DNA from: Flavobacteriia bacterium
Lineage (GTDB): Bacteria; Bacteroidota; Bacteroidia; Flavobacteriales_D; Crocinitomicaceae
Length of the DNA stretch: 64,000 nucleotides
Reading direction: 5' to 3'
NCBI GenBank assembly: GCA_947462925.1
Contig: CANHQP010000001.1
Location: 62,001 to 126,000 of the forward strand
Shown here: in pieces, positions 48,231-57,054 of the stretch
Position numbering within the stretch: the stretch's first letter is position 1
Layout: each line of letters opens with the position of its first letter
Notes under the pieces: model-generated
The model's database searches: none
The model's input: the letters and a program-made list of their open reading frames with translations, nothing else
Told to the model about the DNA's origin: nothing
Position numbers and translations under genes: made by a program

Positions 48231-48723
48231 GAGTCAATTGGTATAATCTATTTTGAATATCTGATCTTGAATACGCTGGAATTCCACTATAATCTGCTGG
48301 TAAATTGATCCCAAAAATGGTTTCAACTACACCTGCTTCATTCAGCAAGTTTAATAATTCTAAGAGAATTAAATCTTGTGTTTCAGAAAAATAAATTTCC
48401 GTAATAGGCGTCAAACAAGTCAAACCATCGGAATTTGCTTTTTGATACTTTTCAAAAACTGTTTCTAAGTGTCTGTTTTTAATGCTATTTTCTGAAGTTT
48501 TGATAACAAGTGTTGGTATTTTTTTCGTACTCAACAACTTGGTGATTTTTTGCACTGAAATGTTTTCGTCTTTCCCTGAAACTTTTAAGCTGAAATACAA
48601 TCCATCCTTTGAAATTCCAATGTGTGGCGGAATTTTATCTGCATGAAAAACCCAAAGAAAAATCCCCAGTTTGAAATCTTCATTGTCAATATTTTTCCAA
48701 GAATCGATCATTCCGTTATACAT
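48217..48723 (-). CDS. Conserved protein of unknown function
   Basis: 168 residues from the ATG at 48723 (MYNGMIDSWKNIDN); an upstream start at 48801 would overlap dapF by 86 bp. No signal peptide or membrane helix. Features include GISKDGLYFSLKVSGKD, KKIPTLVIKTSENS and a C-terminus FGINLPADYSGIPAYSRSDI. It overlaps dapF by 8 bp, so the pair is co-translated. No family recognised; the tie to dapF suggests a cytoplasmic role in the same cell-wall or lysine branch, by position only. Confidence 0.7.
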   Translation of the reverse strand: MYNGMIDSWKNIDNEDFKLGIFLWVFHADKIPPHIGISKDGLYFSLKVSGKDENISVQKITKLLSTKKIPTLVIKTSENSIKNRHLETVFEKYQKANSDGLTCLTPITEIYFSETQDLILLELLNLLNEAGVVETIFGINLPADYSGIPAYSRSDIQNRLYQLTHAKR

Positions 48724-49495
48724 GAATCGTTCCTTTAAAAACAAACTCTGCTGGTCCTGATAACCAAATATTTGTGAATGAAGAATTATCTTCTGCAACA
48801 AAAGAAACTTTTAATTTTCCACCTTTGACAACAATATCATATTCTTGAAAACCAATTTGCTTCACTTTAAATGCGCTTGCGATAGCTGCGGCTGTAACTC
48901 CAGTTCCACAAGACAACGTTTCGTCTTCTACACCGCGTTCGTATGTTTCAACATTTAGATGTTTCTCGTTTTGACGAACTAAATTGACGTTGATTCCATG
49001 TTCTTGATAATGTGATGAATAACGTATTAATTTTCCAAACTCAACAACATTCTGAATTTCATCATTTTCGATAAATCTGATATAATGCGGCGAACCTGTA
49101 TTTAATTCAAAATCTCCGTCAATGTCTTTTATTTCAATCACATTTTGCATTTCGATAGAAATGGTTTTCTCGTTCATTTTAGCCTGATGCTCTCCATCGA
49201 TGGCTAAAAAAGTAACACTTTCACAATTAATCCCCAAAAATGCAGCAAATGCTACTGAACATCGTGCTCCGTTTCCACAAAAACTTTTGGAACCGTCAGA
49301 ATTGCTGTAATCAACTTCAAAAGCATAATTCTCATGTTTGTTGATACAAATCAAGCCATCGGCGCCAATACCAAAACGGCGATCGCAAATCAATTGAATT
49401 TGAGCGATTGACAGTTGATTGTATTTTCCATCGCGGTTGTCGAGCATCACGAAGTCATTCCCGGTTCCTTGATATTTATGAAAATTGATTTCCAT
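48716..49495 (-). CDS. dapF: Diaminopimelate epimerase
   Basis: 259 residues; turns LL- into meso-diaminopimelate for lysine and peptidoglycan. Both catalytic cysteines are present: SFCGNGARC (about 73-81) and LSCGTGVTAAA (about 194-204). The N-terminal FHKYQGTGNDFVMLDNRD and substrate loops are complete. First gene of an operon that ends in mltG. A promoter box lies at 49512-49519, only about 10 nt leader. Confidence 0.95.
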   Translation of the reverse strand: MEINFHKYQGTGNDFVMLDNRDGKYNQLSIAQIQLICDRRFGIGADGLICINKHENYAFEVDYSNSDGSKSFCGNGARCSVAFAAFLGINCESVTFLAIDGEHQAKMNEKTISIEMQNVIEIKDIDGDFELNTGSPHYIRFIENDEIQNVVEFGKLIRYSSHYQEHGINVNLVRQNEKHLNVETYERGVEDETLSCGTGVTAAAIASAFKVKQIGFQEYDIVVKGGKLKVSFVAEDNSSFTNIWLSGPAEFVFKGTIHV

Positions 49496-49511
49496 GAAAT
49501 TGAATTTGAAG

Positions 49512-49519
49512 CAAAGGTA
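49512..49519 (-). promoter_or_regulatory. -7 promoter box for dapF
   Basis: Minus-strand TACCTTTG matches TAnnTTTG, about 17 bp ahead of the ATG at 49495. Confidence 0.6.
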
Positions 49520-49585
49520 AGAGAATTAAAGCTTAATTTTAAGCTTTTGAATCGCGATTTTCTAACAATCAAAGAAACATTTGTA

Positions 49586-50143
49586 ATGCAGACAAACAAA
49601 GAAAAAATGTTGGCTGGTGAGTTGTATCAGTCGTTTGATCAAATTCTTTCTACTGAGCGACAAGAGGTACAGAAATTACTTTATCGACTCAATCAATTAG
49701 AACCAGATAATTTCAAAGAAAAATCTGAAATTTTAAATTTAATTTTCAAAGATTTAGGTAAAAATATTTTCATTGAATTGCCATTTAGATGTGATTATGG
49801 TTACAACATCAGCATTGGAAAAAATTTTTTCGCGAATTTCAATTGTACGTTTCTTGACAGTGCTCCAATTAAAATCGGAAATCATGTACTTTTCGGACCA
49901 AATGTAAGTTTGTTCACCTCTGGACACCCTATTGATGTTGAAAAAAGGAAGAAATTATTTCAATTTGCCAAACCAATTACTATTGAAAATAATGTCTGGA
50001 TTGGCGGTAACACAGTTATAAATGCTGGAGTGACAATTGGAGAAAATACGGTAATTGGTGCTGGAAGTGTCGTTACAAAATCAATTCCAGCAAATGTAGT
50101 GGCAGCAGGAAATCCTTGCAAAGTGATTCGGAAATTGGATTGA
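49586..50143 (+). CDS. Sugar O-acetyltransferase (maltose/galactoside type, left-handed beta-helix)
   Basis: 185 residues from the ATG at 49586 (MQTNKEKMLAGELYQ); the longer frame from 49415 lacks family-like sequence and runs antisense over dapF. N-terminal Mac domain, then hexapeptide repeats: ISIGKNFFANFNCTFLDSAP, NHVLFGPNVSLFTSGHPI (with the catalytic histidine), NVWIGGNTVINAGVTIGENT and SVVTKSIPANVVAAGNPCKV. Acetyl-CoA-dependent; the sugar or related substrate is unknown. Its stop abuts the stop of the convergent MFS gene. Confidence 0.92.
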   Translation: MQTNKEKMLAGELYQSFDQILSTERQEVQKLLYRLNQLEPDNFKEKSEILNLIFKDLGKNIFIELPFRCDYGYNISIGKNFFANFNCTFLDSAPIKIGNHVLFGPNVSLFTSGHPIDVEKRKKLFQFAKPITIENNVWIGGNTVINAGVTIGENTVIGAGSVVTKSIPANVVAAGNPCKVIRKLD

Positions 50144-51394
50144 TTATTCAACGAAATCTAAATCTTTGTCGTGTGTTTCAGGAATGGTTGCAGTTGAATA
50201 AATCCCAATAAAAAAACTGATTAAACCCAAAATTGAACCTGCGACAATGACTCCTAAAGAAATTTTAAAACTCAAGAAAAACCAAGTCATTAAAACAACG
50301 GTTCCGCGCACCATATTTGGAATTGTCGTTGCTGCTGTAGATCTAATATTTGTACCGAATTGTTCAGCGCCAACTGTAACAAACATTGCCCAATAACCAG
50401 TTCCCAAACCTAACCATGTGCAATAGAAATAGTACATGGAAGCAGATTTTACACCACTGAAAAGCATTAAAATGACTCCAACAGCTGTGAAAATCATCAT
50501 TCCTAAAATGGCTTTTTTACGAGATTTGAGCCATTGACTGATGAATCCACTCATAAAATCTCCTGCGGAAATACCAATATATGCCCACATGATTGCCAAT
50601 CCTGGATCAATTTTTTCTTTGATTCCCATCGCTTCGCCAAACTGATTTCCCAAAGTGGCCAAGATGCCAATACAAAACCAAGTTGGTAGTCCGATTCCGA
50701 TACATTTCATGTATTTTACAAAGCGATTCCAATTGGTGAAAAACATCCAAAAATTGCCTTTTTGAATATGAGAATCAGCTTTCACATGTTTGTACATTCC
50801 TGATTCAATGACGCCCACTCTCAATAGCAGCAAGCAAAGTCCCATTCCGCCACCGACAAAATAAGCGATTGACCAATGTCCTGAAAGTTCGACTGTAAAT
50901 TTGGCAACAACAGCACCAAAAAGTCCAAATCCAGCAACCAAGGAAGTTCCAATGGCTCGCAATTCTTTTGGTAAAGATTCTGAAACAAGCGTAATTCCAG
51001 CGCCTAACTCTCCAGCCAAACCAATTCCAGCAATGAAACGCAAAATTAGGTATGCATTTCCTTTGTCCATGAAATTGATATTTGGTAGAAATCCACAAGC
51101 AATATTTGCCAATGAATAAGTGATAATTGAGCCAAAAAGTACTGACAATCTTCCTCTTTTGTCGCCCAAAACTCCCCATAGAATTCCTCCAAGTAGCAAA
51201 CCACCCATTTGCCAACTGTTGATTATTGGTCCTAAGGTATCAGGATTATATCCCAATTCTGTTACACTTGGTATGCGAACAATACTATAAAGTAATAAGT
51301 CGTAAATATCTACAAAATAGCCTAATGCAGCAATAATTACTGGTAGACTAAAAAGCAGTTTTATTTTTTGATTGAAAGTGAAAGTTTGACTCAT
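50144..51394 (-). CDS. MFS transporter (1)
   Basis: 416 residues with twelve hydrophobic helices, inner membrane. The MFS motif A is GILWGVLGDKRGRLS after helix 2, and a mid-protein GxLAGELGAG segment (GIGLAGELGAGITLVSE) resembles metabolite:proton symporters of the AAHS/sugar-porter type. The C-terminus is short and acidic (ATIPETHDKDLDFVE). Last gene of the operon with the epimerase-CBS fusion, 15 bp after the other MFS gene; substrate not identified. Confidence 0.87.
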   Translation of the reverse strand: MSQTFTFNQKIKLLFSLPVIIAALGYFVDIYDLLLYSIVRIPSVTELGYNPDTLGPIINSWQMGGLLLGGILWGVLGDKRGRLSVLFGSIITYSLANIACGFLPNINFMDKGNAYLILRFIAGIGLAGELGAGITLVSESLPKELRAIGTSLVAGFGLFGAVVAKFTVELSGHWSIAYFVGGGMGLCLLLLRVGVIESGMYKHVKADSHIQKGNFWMFFTNWNRFVKYMKCIGIGLPTWFCIGILATLGNQFGEAMGIKEKIDPGLAIMWAYIGISAGDFMSGFISQWLKSRKKAILGMMIFTAVGVILMLFSGVKSASMYYFYCTWLGLGTGYWAMFVTVGAEQFGTNIRSTAATTIPNMVRGTVVLMTWFFLSFKISLGVIVAGSILGLISFFIGIYSTATIPETHDKDLDFVE

Positions 51395-51409
51395 AAAATT
51401 TGCATTCGA

Positions 51410-52777
51410 TTAGTTTTCTTTCAACTGAATCTCAACTTCATTTTTAGGAACTAGAAATAACATAATCAGTCCTAGGATAAAGAAAAAAGCAACTGAAATA
51501 ACTGAATATCTAATTGAGCCAGTCAACATTTCGACCATTCCGAAGAATAAAGTTCCCAGTACGATTCCAATTTTTTCGGTTGCATCATAAAATGAAAAAT
51601 AACTTGCGTGATCTGTTGTTTCAGGTAAAAATTTAGAGTAGGTTGAACGTGCAATTGCCTGAACTCCACCCATTACCAAACCTACACAAGACGCAAGGAT
51701 GTAAAACTCAACAGGCGTTTCAACGATAAATGCTGCCAAACAAATTAAAATCCAAATTGAGACAGAAATGATTAATGTTTTGATGTTTCCAATTTTTGCA
51801 GAAACTTTCGACATAATAAAAGCACCCGCTGCTCCTAATATTTGGATCAAAAGTATGGCAATAATTAATCCTGTTGTTCCAGAATCGTCTGGCCAAGCGA
51901 TTTCTTTGTTGGCAAAAATTGTTGCCATGAGCATCACTGTTTGAACTCCAGTATTGAAAAAGAAAAAAGCATATAAGTACTTTTTCAATCGTTTTGTTTT
52001 GCGGAAATCTTTGAAAACCAATTTCAATTCTTTGAAACCACGCCATAAAATTCCTTTTTCTGGCTTTTTATTGTATACGTTATTTGGCAATACTCGGTAA
52101 GTAATTTGTGAAAAACCAATCCACCACACACCAACAAAAACAAAACACCAAGCTGTTGGGTAATTGAAAACTTTCATCCAAATTAAGCACAAAATCAATA
52201 ACAACATAGAACCGAAATAACCCATGGTGAATCCTCTGGAAGAAATCTTATCATGGTCTTTGACTTCCGCAATTTCAGGAAGAAAAGCGTTGTAAAACAC
52301 CAAACTATTCCAAAAGCCAATACTTGCCAAAAAGACAGAAAGGAATCCAAGTTCAATGTGATCAGTGTCGAAGAAATACAAGGACATGCAAGAAAATGCA
52401 CCTAAATAGCAGAAAAATCTCAAGAATTTCTTTTTGCTTCCGCTATAGTCAGCTACTCCAGAAAGAAGCGGAGATAGAAAGGAAACAACTAAAAATGAAA
52501 GTGATAAAACGAAAGAATATAATACTGATGAAGAAAATTCCCAACCAAAAAAGTTTACTGGAATATAAGTTCCTTCAGGGATTTCTTTGACCAAAGTCTG
52601 AATTGTTTCGCTTGAAACATTGTCGCTTAAATGCTTTTCTGCCTTGATATAAGCCGCTTTGGTTTTAAAATCATAAAACAGTGGAAATACAGCAGATGAA
52701 ATGACTAAATTGTAAACAGAATTTGCCCAATCATAAAACACCCAACCTCTGATTATCTTTTTGTTACCCTTCTCCAT
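51410..52777 (-). CDS. MFS transporter (2), UMF1/Atg22-like
   Basis: 455 residues with about twelve membrane helices. The start GWVFYDWANSVYNLVISSAVFP is the marker of the UMF1/Atg22 family, whose vacuolar members in yeast export amino acids. The C-terminal half has GGVQAIARSTYSKFLPETTDHASYFSFYD, another signature of this family. Next to a lysine/alanine-dehydrogenase-like gene (35 bp) in the same operon, so export or uptake of an amino acid-like compound is a fair guess. Confidence 0.88.
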   Translation of the reverse strand: MEKGNKKIIRGWVFYDWANSVYNLVISSAVFPLFYDFKTKAAYIKAEKHLSDNVSSETIQTLVKEIPEGTYIPVNFFGWEFSSSVLYSFVLSLSFLVVSFLSPLLSGVADYSGSKKKFLRFFCYLGAFSCMSLYFFDTDHIELGFLSVFLASIGFWNSLVFYNAFLPEIAEVKDHDKISSRGFTMGYFGSMLLLILCLIWMKVFNYPTAWCFVFVGVWWIGFSQITYRVLPNNVYNKKPEKGILWRGFKELKLVFKDFRKTKRLKKYLYAFFFFNTGVQTVMLMATIFANKEIAWPDDSGTTGLIIAILLIQILGAAGAFIMSKVSAKIGNIKTLIISVSIWILICLAAFIVETPVEFYILASCVGLVMGGVQAIARSTYSKFLPETTDHASYFSFYDATEKIGIVLGTLFFGMVEMLTGSIRYSVISVAFFFILGLIMLFLVPKNEVEIQLKEN

Positions 52778-52812
52778 AGTTCAAATTTGGGTTCCAAGAT
52801 ACAAATTGAAGC

Positions 52813-54039
52813 TTAATTTACCGCAACAGAATTTACATAATCATTCAAATAACTGAAATATTCAGTCAATTCGCCATTCAAATTTGTTTCTGAAGCACGA
52901 CCAATTATATTGTCAGGATCTTCGTTGAATAAAGCTGGAAAAATATGTTTAATTAATTCATTTCCAAAATCTTCAGAGGCATCCATTGGCAATTCACAAG
53001 GTAAATTATCAACTGACATTACAGCAATTGCATTTTCATTCATGAAATCAATTTCTGATTCAGATTTGGGATCATAACCAAAAATAGGATCTGCAATTGT
53101 ACTTGCTTTAATTGTCGATGCAATCGGACCAGCAACATCGCAAGAAACATCAGCAACCACTTTCAAACGAGATTTTTCATTTCTCAAATCGTCCGCTGTT
53201 AAAATGTATGGAGAACTGCTAGACCAAAAGTGACAAGCAATGTACATGTCTGCTTCATTGGCATATTTTCCGAAGACAGATTTATATTCATTTCCGTGAG
53301 AATAGAAATGTTTTTTGTCAAATTCTTGTCCTGAAATAGGAGCAAAATAATCCTCCACTTCTAAATGAGTAAAAACCGGTTTATCAAAAGAATCATTCAA
53401 AAATTCTGCTGGACTTACTTCCATAATCGGCAACAAATCCATGATTTCTCTTGCACCATAACCAACTCTACCAAAACCAGTTAAAACAATTTTGGTGTTT
53501 GAAGGTAAAACTACTTTTTTTAATTCATTTTCAAGTTCAATGCGGTTTTCACATTCGCAAGCTTTTTTCAATTGAAAAGTTTGATTTTTCATTCCAAAAG
53601 CCCTGAAACCATTGTAGCAACCAACAATTCCGGCGTAGCGACCAAATCCTATCAAACGCTTTCCGAGTTTATTTTTCATTACTTCGTAATCAATCAGTTG
53701 AATTTTCTTCTGAAGAATCGTCTGTAATAATTTTTGGTTATATGGTTGTTTTTTAATCGTATGAGAAAAGAAAATATATCTTTTATTAGGAATTAAATCG
53801 TCTTTTTTAAATTCTTTAACGCCCATGATGATGTCACATTCAGACAAATCTTCTTGTACTTTTATACCTTGTTCGATGTATAATTCATCTTTAAAAGTTC
53901 TGATTGGACTATTTTGAACTATTACTTCCACGTTTGGAAATTTAAGTTCAACAAGTTTACATTGTTTAGGTGTCAAAGGAACCCGAAAGTCAGGTGGAAC
54001 CTTACCTTCTCTTGCAATTCCTAATTTTATTTTTTCCAT
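52813..54039 (-). CDS. Saccharopine/alanine-dehydrogenase-like oxidoreductase
   Basis: 408 residues. The N-terminal half has LGIAREGKVPPDFRVPLTPKQ, the substrate-binding start of the alanine dehydrogenase/PNT and yeast LYS1 families, plus HTIKKQPYNQKLL. The NAD-binding site is KIVLTGFGRVGYGAREIMDL, a GxGxxG Rossmann motif. The C-terminal part has DVSCDVAGPIASTIKASTI and MSVDNLPCELPMDAS, as in LYS1. It probably oxidises an amino acid or forms a secondary amine with NAD; lysine is the likely substrate but not proved. In the operon between the KdsC-like phosphatase (31 bp) and the UMF1 transporter. Confidence 0.83.
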   Translation of the reverse strand: MEKIKLGIAREGKVPPDFRVPLTPKQCKLVELKFPNVEVIVQNSPIRTFKDELYIEQGIKVQEDLSECDIIMGVKEFKKDDLIPNKRYIFFSHTIKKQPYNQKLLQTILQKKIQLIDYEVMKNKLGKRLIGFGRYAGIVGCYNGFRAFGMKNQTFQLKKACECENRIELENELKKVVLPSNTKIVLTGFGRVGYGAREIMDLLPIMEVSPAEFLNDSFDKPVFTHLEVEDYFAPISGQEFDKKHFYSHGNEYKSVFGKYANEADMYIACHFWSSSSPYILTADDLRNEKSRLKVVADVSCDVAGPIASTIKASTIADPIFGYDPKSESEIDFMNENAIAVMSVDNLPCELPMDASEDFGNELIKHIFPALFNEDPDNIIGRASETNLNGELTEYFSYLNDYVNSVAVN

Positions 54040-54070
54040 ACTTTTATTTATTCTTTAGAAATTGGGGTAA

Positions 54071-54754
54071 TTAACTTCCTAACGGATTTATTTCTAAATA
54101 ATTGTCAATAAATTCTCTCACACATCCCTCGCCACCGCGTTTTGACAGGATCAAATCTACTTCTTTTTTTACAACTTCAACTGCATCTTTAGGACAAGTT
54201 TTGAAACCTATAAGTTGCATGATCTCTAAATCATTGATATCATCGCCAATCATGGCTACTTCATCTAAACTGATATTTAACTCTTCGCACCACTTTCTCA
54301 GGATGTTAATCTTTGGTTCACGTCCAACATAACAATGCTGAATTCCAAGCATTTCGGCTCGAGCGCTTACACCAACATCTCTAAATCCAGCGGAAATAAT
54401 TCCCACATGAAAACCTTTTTTGACCAAATGTATAATTCCCATTCCGTCTTTGGTGTTGAATTTCTTGAATTGATCTCCACTTTCAGCAAAATACATTCCT
54501 CCGTCTGTCATTACGCCATCAACATCTAAAATTAGCATTTTGATATTTGCCAATTTCATGGTCAATTCGTCTGTTTTGAACAATAGTTTGAAAAGCAAAG
54601 AATGCAAATCAATTTCATATTCATCGCCAAAAGCTTCTAGATCAGCAATTCCCAATTCAAAAATTGAATCTACCTGAAAATCAGCTAGTAATTCATTGAA
54701 ATCTAAACCGAATTTTCTGCAAATTCCTTTGGTATTTTGTTCTAGAAAAATCAT
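54071..54754 (-). CDS. KdsC-like HAD phosphatase with N-terminal extension
   Basis: 227 residues, of which the first 66 (MIFLEQNTKGICRKFGLDF, then a run of short helices to FKTDEL) are not part of the usual 165-190-residue KdsC fold. The HAD part starts at MLILDVDGVMTDGGMYFAES with motif I intact, then GIISAGFRD (motif II) and EVAMIGDDINDLEIMQ (motif IV). KdsC removes the phosphate of 3-deoxy-D-manno-octulosonate 8-phosphate. The stop of the DAHP synthase gene overlaps the ATG by one base. The start is firm because that overlap fixes the frame; an internal Met before the HAD domain exists but would leave a gap. Confidence 0.85.
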   Translation of the reverse strand: MIFLEQNTKGICRKFGLDFNELLADFQVDSIFELGIADLEAFGDEYEIDLHSLLFKLLFKTDELTMKLANIKMLILDVDGVMTDGGMYFAESGDQFKKFNTKDGMGIIHLVKKGFHVGIISAGFRDVGVSARAEMLGIQHCYVGREPKINILRKWCEELNISLDEVAMIGDDINDLEIMQLIGFKTCPKDAVEVVKKEVDLILSKRGGEGCVREFIDNYLEINPLGS

Positions 54755-55752
54755 TAAATCATTTTATAACCAACGCTGTTTGCTACAGGTTGTAGTGAAT
54801 TCAACAACGCTTCAAATTCTGGATGTGTCAATTGTTGAGAAGCATCAGATTTCGCCACTTTCGGATTTCTGTGTGCCTCGATTAATAATCCATCAACGCC
54901 CATTGCAACACAAGCGCGCGCTAAATCAGCAATTCCGTATGCGTAACCCATTGCGTGACTTGGATCTAAAATAATTGGCAAATTGGTGTAATGTTTCAAC
55001 CAAGCAACGCCACATAAATCCAATGTAAATCGTGTTCCTGTTTCAAAAGTTCTAATTCCTCTTTCGCACAAAATCACGTTTTCATTTCCTCCAGAAAGCA
55101 CAAATTCTGCTGCTTGCACAAATTCTTGTAAGGTTGTACCAAACCCTCTTTTGATTAAAACTGGCTTTTGTGTTTTAGCACAAGCTCTTAAAATCCCTTG
55201 ATCGTACATTGCTTTTGCACCGACTTGAATTACGTCAGAATATTCGATGATTTCGTCGATATGCGTTGCGTCACGTGCTTCTGTGATGACATTCAATCCG
55301 TAATCTTCACGCATTTTAGCCAATAATTTCAGTCCGTCTAATCCCATTCCTTGGAAACTGTAAGGACTCGTTCTTGGTTTGTAACAACCTCCACGCAAAG
55401 TACTTAAACCCAGTTTAACTAATAACTCCGCAGATTCACGGATTTGATCTTCTGATTCTACTGAACAAGGTCCACCAATTAAAACGGTATTTTTGGTATT
55501 TCCTCCTATCGTAATTCCACCGATTTTAACTTCTCTAGTTTCACTGCGGTAATTCTTTGAAGCCAATTGAATATCATTGGCGAAAACCCATGAATCCTCG
55601 ACTTTTCCGTCTAATTCAGCAGGGATTTCTTTTACTCCCGAACCAGTAATCAAAACAGATTTCCCGTCAGATTTAACATAAAAAGCTTTGATTTGCTCAG
55701 CTAACTTTTGTGCTTCTTCTGCACTAATATTTTCTTTTAAATATAATATCAT
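54754..55752 (-). CDS. aroF: 3-Deoxy-7-phosphoheptulonate synthase (DAHP synthase)
   Basis: 332 residues of the T. maritima-like type, with an N-terminal ferredoxin-like domain (about 1-70) and a TIM barrel. Motifs: IGGPCSVESEDQI, GCYKPRTSPYSFQGMG, VITEARDATH, VGAKAMYDQGIL, LIKRGFGTTLQEF, CERGIRTFETGTRF and ILDPSHAMGYAYG. It condenses phosphoenolpyruvate with erythrose 4-phosphate, the first step of aromatic amino acid synthesis. It overlaps the epimerase-CBS gene by 4 bp and the phosphatase by 1 bp. Because its neighbours look like ulosonic-acid enzymes, the substrate deserves testing, but the sequence itself is DAHP-synthase-like. Confidence 0.9.
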   Translation of the reverse strand: MILYLKENISAEEAQKLAEQIKAFYVKSDGKSVLITGSGVKEIPAELDGKVEDSWVFANDIQLASKNYRSETREVKIGGITIGGNTKNTVLIGGPCSVESEDQIRESAELLVKLGLSTLRGGCYKPRTSPYSFQGMGLDGLKLLAKMREDYGLNVITEARDATHIDEIIEYSDVIQVGAKAMYDQGILRACAKTQKPVLIKRGFGTTLQEFVQAAEFVLSGGNENVILCERGIRTFETGTRFTLDLCGVAWLKHYTNLPIILDPSHAMGYAYGIADLARACVAMGVDGLLIEAHRNPKVAKSDASQQLTHPEFEALLNSLQPVANSVGYKMI

Positions 55753-56753
55753 AATTCACTTTTAATCAAATTTACAAACGTAACAATTCCTGTTGCTTTT
55801 CTATCTTCATTGGTTACAGGAAGATACATTACTGGAAAAGGACATTTTTTTATCAAATTCAACATTTCGTTGACTGTATTTTCTTCATTTACTGTAACTG
55901 GATTTTCATTTACCATTGACAATGCATCTACATTTGATAGATTGTCTAATTGTTTGATCAAACCTTTTCTAACATCAGCATTGGAAATCAAACCTCTAAA
56001 TTGATGATCATCTCCCACAACGATGCAAAATCCCAATTGTCCTGCTTCGATGCATTCCAAGACGTTTTTCAAATTCAGATCATTGTATTGAATACAAGGC
56101 GTTTCGTTGATTGGAGTCATGAAATCTTTCACTTTGAAATGCGATGTAACATCTCTTTGTGTCAAATTCATCAATGCATGTCCAATACTTGGTGCGTTGA
56201 ACAAATACGAGCCAGAAACAGAACTACTTACGCCCATATTCCTCAAAATAAATGACACTTCAGCATTTACACCTCCATCCACATGAATTGATTTTGAAGG
56301 ATATTTTTTCTTGAAAGACCTGATTTTTGAATAATTCCAAGTATCAAAAACACCCCCACTTTGTCCTGGAATGGTTGCCATGATTAGAATAAAATCATAT
56401 TCGGCGTAAGCGTCAAAGGCATCAATTGACGTTGGTGTAATGATTGCCAAACCTTTTTTTCCTGTGACTTCATTAGGGAAAACCAATGGTTCTTTTAAAT
56501 CTTCGTACTGGAAAGTCACATATTCAACGGGATTTTCAATCAACAAATCCATGTATTTAGATGGATTTTCGGTAATTATATGCAAATCAATCGGAATATT
56601 ACACCAAGAACGAATTTGACGAATATCTTCAAAGACTGATAAATCATCGTTGCAATCCACATGCAACAAATCAACATTGTGATCAACCAAATCTTGAATT
56701 ACTTCTTTCAATGGTCTTTTTTTGTCACTATATATGGAAGCGGATATTTTCAT
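55749..56753 (-). CDS. Ribulose-phosphate 3-epimerase-like domain fused to a CBS pair
   Basis: 334 residues. Residues 1-210 are an Rpe-type TIM barrel: KISASIYSDKK at the start, NVDLLHVDCND and PIDLHIITENP with His/Asp metal ligands, MATIPGQSGGVF for the phosphate loop, IHVDGGVNAEV with the catalytic Asp. Residues 215-334 are two CBS domains (VKDFMTPINETPCIQ, GFCIVVGDDHQFRGLISNAD, ENPVTVNEENTVNEML, FPVMYLPVTNEDRKATGIVT). CBS pairs bind adenine nucleotides and are known on KpsF/GutQ-type arabinose-5-phosphate isomerases, not usually on epimerases. First gene of the six-gene operon with DAHP synthase and a KdsC-like phosphatase. The sugar phosphate acted on is unknown. Confidence 0.82.
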   Translation of the reverse strand: MKISASIYSDKKRPLKEVIQDLVDHNVDLLHVDCNDDLSVFEDIRQIRSWCNIPIDLHIITENPSKYMDLLIENPVEYVTFQYEDLKEPLVFPNEVTGKKGLAIITPTSIDAFDAYAEYDFILIMATIPGQSGGVFDTWNYSKIRSFKKKYPSKSIHVDGGVNAEVSFILRNMGVSSSVSGSYLFNAPSIGHALMNLTQRDVTSHFKVKDFMTPINETPCIQYNDLNLKNVLECIEAGQLGFCIVVGDDHQFRGLISNADVRKGLIKQLDNLSNVDALSMVNENPVTVNEENTVNEMLNLIKKCPFPVMYLPVTNEDRKATGIVTFVNLIKSEL

Positions 56754-56886
56754 CTCTAACTATTTAACTGAAAATGAATTTACTAAAAGAAAATATTTCG
56801 GTGAAGATTGGTATTCAAAGCTAATCGCCTTCAATACGAACTTTTTATCATCAACTACATTTCTTGAAGTTCATAAATTTTGGGTT

Positions 56887-56894
56887 CAAAGATA
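56887..56894 (-). promoter_or_regulatory. -7 promoter box for the epimerase-CBS operon
   Basis: Minus-strand TATCTTTG matches TAnnTTTG. The leader to the ATG at 56753 would be long (about 130 nt), with no obvious known riboswitch. Confidence 0.5.
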
Positions 56895-57028
56895 AGATTA
56901 TTTAATCGTTCTTTTGGTCAAATTGAAGATTTCTTCGCTTAATTTGGTCGAAAAAACCTCTATTTATAGATCTGTTCTAGATTGACAATACGGATTTATT
57001 CGATTGCCAGATAATCCAATGAATTTTC

Positions 57029-57036
57029 TAAATTTG
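57029..57036 (+). promoter_or_regulatory. -7 promoter box for the hydrolase gene
   Basis: TAAATTTG matches TAnnTTTG, 18 bp before the ATG at 57055. Confidence 0.55.
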
Positions 57037-57054
57037 AAGTTCCAAATCTAAATC

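Larger units (their letters stand above)
56754..57054. other. Divergent promoter region
   Basis: About 300 bp with no gene seen. Boxes for both flanking genes are present (56887-56894 minus and 57029-57036 plus), so this is a double promoter region; the leader of the epimerase-CBS operon would be about 130 nt. Confidence 0.55.

Noticed and set aside
49415-49585. Longer N-terminus of the hexapeptide acetyltransferase
   Set aside because: It would overlap dapF antisense by 81 bp and the family N-terminus begins at 49586.
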